From NCBI GenBank assembly GCA_963741985.1, contig CAVUKD010000001.1, positions 496,001-560,000 on the forward strand: 64,000 bases of DNA, given 5' to 3'. Below the pieces are notes generated by a model, which was not told the origin of the DNA, searched no databases, and saw nothing but the letters and a program-made list of their open reading frames with translations. A program made the position numbers and the translations under genes. Positions 24,521 through 33,630 of the stretch are shown piece after piece (the first letter of the stretch is position 1; every line of letters starts with the position of its first letter). Source of the stretch: Cryomorpha sp963741985 (lineage in GTDB: Bacteria; Bacteroidota; Bacteroidia; Flavobacteriales_D; Cryomorphaceae).

Positions 24521-24804
24521 TGATATAAAAAAATTACCGTTGTCCTATTTCGCGAAAGCGCTATCGAAGGCTCTGCAGATGTACGCTCTCCAATGAACGC
24601 AACAATGGCGGGCATTGTTTATAGTGGGTGTGATATTAGAGGATGCTATGATCCATTTAGTCGCGTTAGGTGCCCCTTCTTGGGGAAAGGCTGGTTGCCG
24701 CAAGAGCGTATCAACAAAATGACTTACAAAGCCGCATCATGCTGAACTTGTTTCAGCATCTACCGCGCACACCCAGATGCTCCTTAAGGCTTATGCATCC
24801 GGCT
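24521..24804. repeat. Intergenic region with interspersed repeat copy 2
   Basis: Contains GCATCATGCTGAACTTGTTT followed by CAGCATCT at 24734-24761, the best copy of the CTGAACTTGTTTCAG family. Nothing else recognisable; the mlaE promoter presumably lies at 24521-24600 but no TAnnTTTG box is clear. Confidence 0.5.
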
Positions 24805-25113
24805 TTACTCCTCAATCTCCTCCCGTGTGAACCAATCGTCAGCCAAATCATTCAGCTCCGGATTCGTCCCCTTTATCAGATTCCATTTCCATTCCATATG
24901 CTAGTTTTTGAGCTGTTTTTCTCGTTTTATGGCTTTTATCAATCCGAGAATGGTCTCGTAGTACATCAGGTCGTAAAGATTATAGCGGCTCGTGAATACA
25001 GATCCAATGCCGGCCTTATGCTGCCGAACCCTTAGCTTCAACTTGCTTGTTACGCCAACATAGAGCGTAGTCCTGTTTTTATTGCTCATTATGTAAACAT
25101 GGGCAGTTATCAC
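24805..25113 (-). pseudogene. GIY-YIG nuclease with a nonsense mutation
   Basis: The frame reads HVYIMSNKNRTTLYVGVTSK (GIY-YIG variant VYI-YVG), LKLRVRQHKAGIGSVFTSRY, YYETILGLIKAIKREKQLKN, then TAG at 24901-24903, then the same frame continues HMEWKWNLIKGTNPELNDLA and ends EEIEE-stop at 24805. Homologues have K-N-W-H-R-E-W-K-W here, so a TGG to TAG change interrupts the gene. Single-domain GIY-YIG proteins of about 100 residues are abundant in Bacteroidota and may be domesticated or mobile endonucleases. The truncated 70-residue form keeps the catalytic face but loses the last helices and strand. Confidence 0.8.
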
Positions 25114-25231
25114 GTGCGGGGAGTTTGTGGTTAGGGTATGAATCTACAAAATGTTTCTGACCCCCAACCGTTAATGGGAAAATGGATTTAAACACCGATT
25201 GACCCCTTGAACGAAAGTGAGTTACAAAGAC

Positions 25232-25259
25232 GCGTCATACTGAACTCGTATCAGCATCT
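25232..25259 (+). repeat. Interspersed repeat, copy 3
   Basis: GCGTCATACTGAACTCGTAT then CAGCATCT, a degenerate copy of the family at 10438 and 24734. The surrounding 25114-25490 has no other recognised feature; the next gene's promoter may be near 25460 but no box is evident. Confidence 0.6.
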
Positions 25260-25490
25260 GCCGCGCCTAGAGAAGTCGCCATTAAGAAACTATTGGGTAG
25301 AGGCAAATGCTACTAAGGTACTTTTGTACTCTACTCATCGCATTCTGAAACGTCATAGCATCAGGATGACCGTTCAGGAAAACTCGACATCTTTACTACC
25401 ATCAAAACAGCCATTCGTGCAAAAACTCAAGCCAGACGTCAATAATAAAATTCTTATATTGGTATCGCTTTCGCAATACGCCTCGCACCG

Positions 25491-26627
25491 ATGAAAAAAA
25501 TCTACTTCAGCTTTTCCTTGTTTCTTTTGGCAGCGAGCGCAACCTGCCAGGATATCGATTATACATTACGTGCTTCATATTCTTATGCGGATACTAGCTG
25601 GCACGACAATTTGCGAAGCACCTATTCGTATGAAGACGGCAATCTTATTTTGATTAATGCAGAATATATGTTTCCCGATTCTCTGAATTGGAGTCCTGTT
25701 GAGCGGATCATCTATGAATATAACGCTGACGGCACAATTAGCGAAAGACGCAGAGAAGATTGGAATGAAAATTCATCCCTTTGGGATATCAAATCCAGAA
25801 TACTTTATGCGTACAATTCAAGTGGATCAATCCTTCTCGAAACCCATGAAAACCGGATAGAGGAAGTCTGGGTTCCTGAATCAAAGAATGAGAGCGTTTA
25901 TGATTCAAATAACATTTTAACTGTACTCTACACATATTTTTGGGACACAACGACTGACGATTGGCTCCTCACCTATCGGTCTCAATACACCTACAACACT
26001 GACGGAAATACTGAAAATGTGTTGCATACTATATTTCAGAATGGACAATGGAATTATCAAAACGAACATAATTACATCTACACCGATTTTGGAAAAATTG
26101 CTGAAATAGCAACACCGGTTGATACTGCCACCAATGGAACCCTATCGGGTGATAGGTGGAGGTATGACTACGATGCAAGTAACAATCTCATAGACGAGGT
26201 GTTTGAGTCGATATTTCCAACTACACAAAACTGGAGACAATTAATACTGGACACCTACATGTATTACCCTGACGGGAGTTTGCAATCCTCTATCCGGCAA
26301 ATGAACATCGGAGTTGACTCAGCGCAATGGGTTAATTTTAGCAAAGCATCGTACTTCTATCTCACCCCGAATTTCGTCCCAACCCGCGAGTCCTTTCAAT
26401 TTGCATTATTCCCAAATCCGGCCGGAAATGAAGTGTATATTCAAACTTCCGAGCCACTCGAACCTTCCTATTACAATATTCTATCCATGGAAGGTAAAAC
26501 GATCTTATCGGGATCGCTCACTACAAGAAATCAGGCAATATGTACAACCTCACTTGCCGCCGGTATTTACTTACTTGAATTGCGTGCGGGGGATAAAATT
26601 GGAGTTTCGAAATTGGTGAAGGAGTAA
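25491..26627 (+). CDS. T9SS cargo protein with YD-type repeats
   Basis: 378 residues. A signal peptide (MKKIYFSFSLFLLAASATCQ) is followed by five or so aromatic-rich repeats around Y-E-Y-N-x-D-G-(T/S)-(I/L), for example IIYEYNADGTISERRRED, YAYNSSGSILLETHENRI and YTYNTDGNTENVLHTIFQ, reminiscent of YD/RHS-like beta-hairpin repeats. The C-terminus FQFALFPNPAGNEVYIQTSE through GIYLLELRAGD to KLVKE is a type A sorting domain for secretion and attachment by the type IX system. Ligand unknown. Confidence 0.85.
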   Translation: MKKIYFSFSLFLLAASATCQDIDYTLRASYSYADTSWHDNLRSTYSYEDGNLILINAEYMFPDSLNWSPVERIIYEYNADGTISERRREDWNENSSLWDIKSRILYAYNSSGSILLETHENRIEEVWVPESKNESVYDSNNILTVLYTYFWDTTTDDWLLTYRSQYTYNTDGNTENVLHTIFQNGQWNYQNEHNYIYTDFGKIAEIATPVDTATNGTLSGDRWRYDYDASNNLIDEVFESIFPTTQNWRQLILDTYMYYPDGSLQSSIRQMNIGVDSAQWVNFSKASYFYLTPNFVPTRESFQFALFPNPAGNEVYIQTSEPLEPSYYNILSMEGKTILSGSLTTRNQAICTTSLAAGIYLLELRAGDKIGVSKLVKE

Positions 26628-26677
26628 TCACTGGATATTCATTCCTTCAAGCTAACATTGACTTTATTGCATCAACC

Positions 26678-29515
26678 TTATTCTTTAACAAGTTGAATAT
26701 TTCTTAGCCATTCTTTTGAACGAATAGTCAGGATATAAATGCCCGGCGCTTCGTTTACTTCTATGTCTGCTTTGACCCCATTTTGGATCTTTGTGCTAGA
26801 GATTAACCTACCCCGGCTATCCGAAACTTTAATAACGGCATCAGAAATAGGTTCGACAAACTCAACAGTAAATATGTTTGTTGAAGGATTGGGATAAACC
26901 AAGAAAGGAATGTCCTTCTCAATTTCAGTTACACCCACTGTGGTAATCGAAACACATTCGGAGGTAGCCACACATCCGTTTTCAGTAATTTCCACGGCGT
27001 AGTTACCATTGGCTGTAGCCGTCAATGATTGATTGGTTTCTCCGGGCAACGGTTCATAGTTATTGTCACAATCCATCCATTGGTAGGTTCCGTTGGCATT
27101 ATTGGCAATGATGGTATGATCATTTACGGAAGTAGATACATCTAACGAAATCCAGTTGATTGCCTGAATTTGCGACAGCAGATTCCCATTTCCATCATCG
27201 TAAGTCCAAATAATTTGTGCTACTGATTCGTAGTCAATCGGAAATGAAAGATTAGGGGTTGCAATAAGCGGACCCGCACAATTATCTGACGCCGAAGGTG
27301 CATCTAAATCTGTTATTTCGCACATTGCAAAGACGTCAGGTAAATCAAACACATCGGGCAAGGGATGCGTAACATCGGCTATAGTTACGTTTTGATTTTG
27401 CGTAAGCACATTCCCATTTCCGTCATCGTAGGTCCAGGTAATTACAGTTGTGCCTTGTGCGGTAATTGGGAAAGATACGTTGGCAGCACCTTCCATTGCA
27501 CCTGCACAATTGTCCGTAGCTACGGGAACGGGTATATCCGAAGCTGTAATTTCACAAGATGCTGTAAGATCTGGTAAATTATCTATATCGGGAACAGGAT
27601 CTGTTACATCTCCAATGAAAACATTTTGATTTTGGGTTACCACATTTCCATGCCCGTCATCATAGGTCCAGGTAATCACTGTCAACCCTTCTTCGGTAAT
27701 TGGAAAAGTGGTTTCGGTAACACCCGTTACTACCCCCGTACAATTGTCTGTGGCTGTGGGCGCAGGAATCGTGGCCGAAACACATTTGTTAATATCCGAA
27801 AGCGAATCCACATCGGGTACAGGATAACTCACATCATCAATGATAATGTTCTGAACTTGGGTGGAGATCGTTCCGTATCCATCATCATACTTCCACGTTA
27901 TTGCGTAAGTCCCTTGAAATGAAAAGGGGAAATTTGTAGAAGTCGTTCCAACTATTGTGGCGGTGCACTCGGTATGTGCTGTAGGGTTATCTGCTGCAGT
28001 CACTGAACACTCATCTGATAAGTCAGGCAAGGTGATTATGTCCGGAGCAGGAGCGGTAGGAAAGCATTGTCCTAATTTTTGAACAAATGAATCTCTATAG
28101 ACGGCAATAAGGCTATCTGTCCCTTCTCCCGGATCAAAATCGGCTGCTTCCTGAAAAACCCCGGTTGTATATACGTTCTGATTGAGGTCAACTGCTATTG
28201 AAAACCCTTGCTCACCGTAGTAGAGATCCGTACCTCCACCCATTTGCTGTACCCACAGCCCATTTCCATCAGCATCTAATTTTTGAACAAAAATGTCTTG
28301 GTGTCCAAGTGAATTAAAGGAAAAAGGGGGCCATTGCATGGGAAAATATGCCGTTCCGCCAAAATAACCCGTTGTGTATGAATTCCCTGAGGAATCGACA
28401 GCTATCGAATTGCCACGAGAATCATCTGCTCCACCCATTATTTTCACCCATAGGAAGTCTCCGTTGCCATCTAATTTCAAGACAAAAATTTCTTCGGATC
28501 CTAAAACAGTAGTTTGGTTAAACACTCCAGGTCCCGGGTCGAAATCTACCTGAAAACTATAATATCCGGTGGCATAGATATTTCCAAGAGGATCAATGGC
28601 TATAGAATTACCTTCCTTGTGTGAAAAGCTTCCGGATGCTTCAATTTGCTTAACCCATAGAAAATCTCCATTCGCATTCATTTTCTGAATAAATATATCC
28701 GGGTTACCTTCTGAAATGAGATTAGCTGTTTCTATTCCCGGATCGAAATCTACAGTCTCATTAAATCTTCCTAAAGTGTAGACATTTCCAGCGACATCAA
28801 GGGCTATGGAATTGCTATAATCAGAAACAGCACCTCCCATTTGCTTCGCCCAAAGGAAATCCCCGTTGCTGTCTAATTTTTCTACAAATACATCCATTCC
28901 ACCTAAAGACGTAATATTAAACGTGTCTGTACCCGGATCAAAATCTGCTGTTTCACCAAAAAAACCCGTAAAATAAACGTTTCCCAAAGTATCCACCGAT
29001 AAAGATTGGCCAAAATCCTGACCTGTTCCACCAATCTGCTTTACCCAAACGAAATCCCCATTAATATTCAATTTTTGAACAAAAACATCAGGATATGATC
29101 CATCCGTCGTGAGGTTTGCTGATCCATCTCCCGGGTCGAAATCTGCTGTTCCTTCAAAGTTGCCAATCGTATAGATATTCCCATCACTATCTATGGATAT
29201 TAATTTGCCCAACACATTGTACGAACCCGCTATCTGCTTTATCCAAAGGAGATTTCCATCAGGATCTAATTTTTGAATAAAACCATCTTTGTACCCGACC
29301 GCAGTAAGATTTGACACTCCGGCTCCCGGATCAAAATCTACTGTTCCCGAAAATTCCCCAAAAGCATATAAATTACCTGAGCTGTCGACTGCTATAGATT
29401 TGGAACTCGCATGTATTTGCTTAGCCCATTCGTAGATAGGAACTTGAGCCAATAAGCTCTGAAAGCCGAACAAGCAGATAATTGCTAAAGTTTTTATTAT
29501 TTTTTCGTTTTTCAT
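26678..29515 (-). CDS. Large T9SS cargo protein: SBBP propeller plus HYR-like repeats
   Basis: 945 residues from MKNEKIIKTLAIICLFGFQS; 16 upstream in-frame codons are not counted because this ATG starts a clear signal peptide. About nine SBBP-type beta-propeller repeats follow (SIAVDSSGNLYAFGEFSGTV DFDPG pattern, each ending in FVQKLDxxGxFLWVKQxGG). Then come four HYR-like domains of about 80 residues, each with TDNCxG ... FPI...G...ITWTYDDGxGN. The C-terminus (FLVYPNPSTNIFTVEFVEPI ... IQLVKE) is a sorting domain. It would be a very large surface or released protein. The recurrent DFDPG motif marks each propeller blade. Function unknown. Confidence 0.88.
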   Translation of the reverse strand: MKNEKIIKTLAIICLFGFQSLLAQVPIYEWAKQIHASSKSIAVDSSGNLYAFGEFSGTVDFDPGAGVSNLTAVGYKDGFIQKLDPDGNLLWIKQIAGSYNVLGKLISIDSDGNIYTIGNFEGTADFDPGDGSANLTTDGSYPDVFVQKLNINGDFVWVKQIGGTGQDFGQSLSVDTLGNVYFTGFFGETADFDPGTDTFNITSLGGMDVFVEKLDSNGDFLWAKQMGGAVSDYSNSIALDVAGNVYTLGRFNETVDFDPGIETANLISEGNPDIFIQKMNANGDFLWVKQIEASGSFSHKEGNSIAIDPLGNIYATGYYSFQVDFDPGPGVFNQTTVLGSEEIFVLKLDGNGDFLWVKIMGGADDSRGNSIAVDSSGNSYTTGYFGGTAYFPMQWPPFSFNSLGHQDIFVQKLDADGNGLWVQQMGGGTDLYYGEQGFSIAVDLNQNVYTTGVFQEAADFDPGEGTDSLIAVYRDSFVQKLGQCFPTAPAPDIITLPDLSDECSVTAADNPTAHTECTATIVGTTSTNFPFSFQGTYAITWKYDDGYGTISTQVQNIIIDDVSYPVPDVDSLSDINKCVSATIPAPTATDNCTGVVTGVTETTFPITEEGLTVITWTYDDGHGNVVTQNQNVFIGDVTDPVPDIDNLPDLTASCEITASDIPVPVATDNCAGAMEGAANVSFPITAQGTTVITWTYDDGNGNVLTQNQNVTIADVTHPLPDVFDLPDVFAMCEITDLDAPSASDNCAGPLIATPNLSFPIDYESVAQIIWTYDDGNGNLLSQIQAINWISLDVSTSVNDHTIIANNANGTYQWMDCDNNYEPLPGETNQSLTATANGNYAVEITENGCVATSECVSITTVGVTEIEKDIPFLVYPNPSTNIFTVEFVEPISDAVIKVSDSRGRLISSTKIQNGVKADIEVNEAPGIYILTIRSKEWLRNIQLVKE

Positions 29516-29816
29516 AGGTTCATTCCATTCGAATTTCATAGTATTCGAAAATGCCACAAACACTTCGAATTCTATTCAATAACCGCAACAATTTGAGGAC
29601 TGAAGGAAATTCCGGGCTGAACAAGATTAGTCCTGTTTAAGGTAATCTTGCTCAATTTTCCCCGACAAAATAAACATTCTTAAATAAACCTTCCCAAGTT
29701 AATTCGAATTGTATGCAAGCAACATTACCACAAAGGAACAATGTGCGAAGCAATAAACCATCGCTTTTGCCAAAACAAAATAAAGAAGAAAATAACCAGC
29801 TTCAACACCATTTTCT

Positions 29817-30671
29817 CTATCCGCATCCTTCCTTCAGCTTACTTATATCAAAGTCTTTTGGAATGGGAATAGTCTGGATAAATTTGAGCCAGTCTGATTC
29901 TAATTGCCCGATTGAAAGCCCATAAATTTCATCAAACTTTTCAAAGCCTTCTGACCATAGGAGTTTCATTTTCTCTACACCATACTTTTCGTAGAGATAT
30001 TTGAAAAAACCCGCACTTTGGATGTATGCTATTACATCACTTTTCTTTGCCTGCGCATCAAAACGATTCACCAAACTATCCAACGGGAAGAGCTCTTTCT
30101 GCTGAAAATAATAGGCATTGATGGTATACATTGGATTGTCATAAAAACAGAAATTGTCGGTGTAGGTCGCGCCGCCTTCGTCCAATAAGCGATAATTCGT
30201 ATCGCCCCATGTTTCGTGCGCAATAAGATGAAATAATTCATGTTTAAATTGAGGTCGGATTTCGGAATTATAAACAAAAAATACGAGGTCGTGCCCGACT
30301 GCAGCACCCCCTTTAATTTTATGTCCCATTACTTTTTGCATTTCTTCTTTGCTGTCAACAGCCAGCAAATAGATGCCATTGGTGTACGTGGTAACCCCTA
30401 AAAGGGATAGTACCCTGCTATACGCAATGTTCAATTCGTGCTCAATATTTTCGAGGTGCGAAGCGGTATAGGAAGTGTCCTTAAAATAGATGCGAAACGA
30501 TTCGTAATTGACAGATGAAAGCTCAATTGAATCGTTTCCGATAAAACCAAGAACATAGCTCGATGGCTGCCTAAAAATGATCTTTTGGCTGAAGCCATTT
30601 AATGTGACCAATAAAAATGTGGCTATGAATACATCTTTTTTCACGTTGTCTGGTAAAGGCAGGTGTGACAC
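29817..30671 (-). CDS. Secreted zinc-peptidase-like protein
   Basis: 284 residues. The first methionine gives MSHLPLPDN before KKDVFIATFLLVTLNGFSQ; a GTG at 30644 may be the true start with the signal peptide immediately after it. FKHELFHLIAHETWG carries an HExxH zinc site (HELFH) and LLDEGGATYTDN, about 20 residues later, supplies the expected downstream glutamate, as in MA-clan gluzincins. The rest is helical. It is probably a periplasmic or secreted metallopeptidase; substrate unknown. Confidence 0.65.
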   Translation of the reverse strand: MSHLPLPDNVKKDVFIATFLLVTLNGFSQKIIFRQPSSYVLGFIGNDSIELSSVNYESFRIYFKDTSYTASHLENIEHELNIAYSRVLSLLGVTTYTNGIYLLAVDSKEEMQKVMGHKIKGGAAVGHDLVFFVYNSEIRPQFKHELFHLIAHETWGDTNYRLLDEGGATYTDNFCFYDNPMYTINAYYFQQKELFPLDSLVNRFDAQAKKSDVIAYIQSAGFFKYLYEKYGVEKMKLLWSEGFEKFDEIYGLSIGQLESDWLKFIQTIPIPKDFDISKLKEGCG

Positions 30672-30790
30672 GCGAATCTACGAATGAATGTACGTTTTGC
30701 GGAAAAGCAAAATCACAATTAAACGAAACGGTGCTTCGCCTTATTCACTCCTTTCCTTATAAAATCGCTGGAGATAACGCTATTCGAAAT

Positions 30791-31483
30791 TTAATTCAGA
30801 ATCCGATCCCACCCATACCCTGACTGCGTCCACCAGCCATACGTACTGCTCCGAACGATGCCCTGCGCTTTGCTGTATACCGCCGTACTTCCATTGCCAT
30901 CATACGTCATCGGTTCGTTGTAGATATACACGCTCAGCGAGTCGTAGTGATGACCAAAAAGCGTATAGTCGGTAGTAAAAAGCTGTGCATTGGCCTCGAC
31001 ATAACTATACGAAGTGCGCCAACCGGTAAGCTCAACTTCCTCTTCGCTGTAGTCGCTGAATTTTAAACGGGCAACGCTGAGCAGATGGCTTTCAAAATAA
31101 GCCGCATCGGATTCCAGAAAAAGGGAATCGCCAACGATATTCCAGATATTGGTATAAACCGAATCTTTGTACCAATAATAGGTGGTGCTATCGGTCATCA
31201 TATTGGAGCCGGCAGTAATCCGCTCAGATATCACCACGCCGGCAGTGGATATATTGAGTACTTCCAGCTCCAGCGTATCGCCGGTATAGTGGTACACGTC
31301 CGATTCCGGCTCGTAATAATTCTGGCCGAGAAGCAGGGTATAGTAGAGCTTATCGCCAATGTGCATGGCTTCGAGAAAGTTTTGAGATGCTATCGGAGGA
31401 TTGCTGCAGATTTGAGGATCATCGTCTTTAGAGCAGCTTACGCAAAAAACAAACAGGATAAGAAGGGTGAAGAGGTTTTTCAT
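30791..31483 (-). CDS. Hypothetical lipoprotein
   Basis: About 230 residues from MKNLFTLLILFVFCVSCSKD (ATG at 31483; the longer frame to 31543 adds 20 codons without signal features). The lipobox VSC gives cysteine at 17. The mature part is beta-rich and aromatic: MHIGDKLYYTLLLGQNYYEP, TTYYWYKDSVYTNIWNIVGD, QAQGIVRSSTYGWWTQSGYG-like. No family recognised. Outer-membrane lipoprotein of unknown role. Confidence 0.7.
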   Translation of the reverse strand: MKNLFTLLILFVFCVSCSKDDDPQICSNPPIASQNFLEAMHIGDKLYYTLLLGQNYYEPESDVYHYTGDTLELEVLNISTAGVVISERITAGSNMMTDSTTYYWYKDSVYTNIWNIVGDSLFLESDAAYFESHLLSVARLKFSDYSEEEVELTGWRTSYSYVEANAQLFTTDYTLFGHHYDSLSVYIYNEPMTYDGNGSTAVYSKAQGIVRSSTYGWWTQSGYGWDRILN

Positions 31484-31592
31484 TGGGATGTGTTTATTTA
31501 AAGATGCAGGAATGAGGTGATTGGTTGCATGGATTACCTTCAATTTCTAATTTTTTTGCTACCTTTCAAATCCTAAAAAACCAAAAACCGCC

Positions 31593-32387
31593 ATGAACGA
31601 CGAAAACGAATTTGAACGCGAATTCACAAAACTAAAACTCAGCGCAGAGCACGGCATCCCTTTTTCGGAAAAAAAGCAGCAAGAATGGCCTTCTGAAACC
31701 GAGAAGGAATTCCTGGAACGGATGCGGGAGATGGAAGAAGCGATGAAAAATCCGGATAAAACTAAAATCAGCGAGCTCTTGGGCTCCATCCATTTCCCGA
31801 AAGGGGATGAACTCACGGATGCTGAAGTAAGTGCCGCATTGGATCTTGCAACTACGGCGCTGGCCAATAAGAATATCGAACTCGATGTAATCTACCCCAC
31901 CCCCGATCGCGAGATCTACCGGTTCATTACAGAGGAATTGATGCAGCGAGGTTCGGGTATGGCCGGAGCCGGAGGTATGATAATGCATTTTATCTACGAA
32001 GAGTTCTATCCCAATTATGTCGAAGATATTAGAGCCGATGTTACAGACACTCTGAATTATATATGCCGCGGACATAAAGCAGGACTACCTTGGCGAATTG
32101 CGAATGAGGTAAGCCTTTACGGCGAAAAAGTATCCCGCCAAGAATTTGAAGGTGTGCTCGGCAAGCATCGCGATATATTCAAGGGAATGACCTTTATAGG
32201 TGTGGATACTTTCGAGGTGGATATCAAGAAAACCAAAGCAATCGCAAAAGCTACTTTTCGGATTTATATGGATGAATCCTCAGGCTCGCCGGGGGAGGTA
32301 AGCGCCGATGCCGAATTTCAATTTAAGTTCCAGTATTACACCTTTGAAATCACCCGATTGGTGATTGATCAATTTGGGATAAGGTAG
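31593..32387 (+). CDS. Hypothetical cytosolic protein
   Basis: 264 residues without signal or membrane segment. The N-terminal 70 residues are very charged and helical (NEFEREFTKLKLSAEHGIPF, EKKQQEWPSETEKEFLERMR). The C-terminal two thirds is a mixed alpha/beta domain: ELDVIYPTPDREIYRFITEE, MIMHFIYEEFYPNYVEDI, TFIGVDTFEVDIKKTKAIAK, ATFRIYMDESSGSPGEVS and FQYYTFEITRLVIDQFG. No family is recognised; the end resembles an NTF2-like fold (alternating long strands) but this is a guess. Coding is supported by length, amino acid composition and the lone plus-strand position. Confidence 0.6.
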   Translation: MNDENEFEREFTKLKLSAEHGIPFSEKKQQEWPSETEKEFLERMREMEEAMKNPDKTKISELLGSIHFPKGDELTDAEVSAALDLATTALANKNIELDVIYPTPDREIYRFITEELMQRGSGMAGAGGMIMHFIYEEFYPNYVEDIRADVTDTLNYICRGHKAGLPWRIANEVSLYGEKVSRQEFEGVLGKHRDIFKGMTFIGVDTFEVDIKKTKAIAKATFRIYMDESSGSPGEVSADAEFQFKFQYYTFEITRLVIDQFGIR

Positions 32388-32482
32388 GCCTCCGCGGCCT
32401 CTTTTATCATATAAATGCGTCAGACCCATAAAAGCAACTTCGGCTTTAGCGCCCATCTTTATCCTCCAAAAAAAATTGCGCA

Positions 32483-33397
32483 TCACTCTTTTACAAACTT
32501 TCCTACCGTATATTTCTTATCAGTTGATTCAATGAGTTTAAAAAAATAAATTCCCTTTTGAAAGTGCCCCACGCTTAAATTTAATTTTCCCGAACTATTC
32601 ATTGAGTGGTATATTTCCTTTCCACTTACGTCAAAAATAAAAAGATCAAATAACGCATTTTGCTCATTTTCAAATGAGATTGTAAGCTCATCTATTACCG
32701 GATTGGGATGACATTCACTTTTGATGGAAGTATATCCGATTTCTTCGATGCCTTCTGCTACGTCATAAAATTCTAAATTGTCGAACATCAATCCATCTTT
32801 GTTCGTCTGAATGCTGTCGCTGATAAATGTAAATCTATAGAGTACGGTATCTCCAAACTGGATATTGAAAACCGGACCAAAACCAGCCATTCCGACTCCG
32901 AAATCAACCCAACCATCTGATGTTCCTGACAACGTCGGTATAGATGAGTACCATTCGTAACAGTATTGGTTCAGATAGAACGTATCGGTGAGCAGATTCA
33001 CCCACGTTGCGCCATTGTCCGGAGAAATCTCTATCCTACCAAAATCGGAACTATCGCAATTCACTTTGTATTTCCCGCCTAAGTATACCGTATGCGGCCA
33101 TACATAGCCCGCTCCAGCAATATGGGTGATTACAAATTGTGATGTATCACTTACCGGATACGGATTGAGGGTATCGGTTATGATAACATTCGGATCTGAA
33201 TAGGCAGATGCCAAAACAGTCTTTTGTGGCGGGCCGATTTGCCAGATATTATTGGGATTGGAAATCGTATCGATATTAATCCGATAAAACTGAGTGGTAT
33301 CTTCAAAATCGATTGCATAGGAATAATAATCCGATGGATTTTGAGCAAAAATGGTTTGCGAAACCAATATAAGAAAGAGAGTAAATGTTTTTTTCAT
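32483..33397 (-). CDS. T9SS cargo protein
   Basis: 304 residues. A signal peptide (MKKTFTLFLILVSQTIFAQN) precedes a beta-rich region (YYSYAIDFEDTTQFYRINID, KVNCDSSDFGRIEISPDNG, WVDFGVGMAGFGPVFNIQFG) that looks like a jelly-roll or MAM-like ligand-binding domain. The C-terminus ECHPNPVIDELTISFENEQN through GIYFFKLIESTDKKYTVGKF VKE is a type A sorting domain. Divergent from the CoA-transferase gene at 33631. Ligand unknown. Confidence 0.8.
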   Translation of the reverse strand: MKKTFTLFLILVSQTIFAQNPSDYYSYAIDFEDTTQFYRINIDTISNPNNIWQIGPPQKTVLASAYSDPNVIITDTLNPYPVSDTSQFVITHIAGAGYVWPHTVYLGGKYKVNCDSSDFGRIEISPDNGATWVNLLTDTFYLNQYCYEWYSSIPTLSGTSDGWVDFGVGMAGFGPVFNIQFGDTVLYRFTFISDSIQTNKDGLMFDNLEFYDVAEGIEEIGYTSIKSECHPNPVIDELTISFENEQNALFDLFIFDVSGKEIYHSMNSSGKLNLSVGHFQKGIYFFKLIESTDKKYTVGKFVKE

Positions 33398-33630
33398 ATC
33401 AATGCTATTTCGGGGTTGTCGTCCATCCTAATTTCGAAATCCGGCGATTCCATTATCTCCAAAACTTCGATATACAGACCTATAAAGTTAAAATATTATT
33501 GGTTTATCCAATCTGGCAACAAGGCGACGACCGAATAGATTCCGGCGGCGTTCGCGTTCTACACAGTATGACCAATATCATATCTATTCCCTCAGTTTTC
33601 CCGACTTTTGCCCCGCCAAAAATAAAGACT

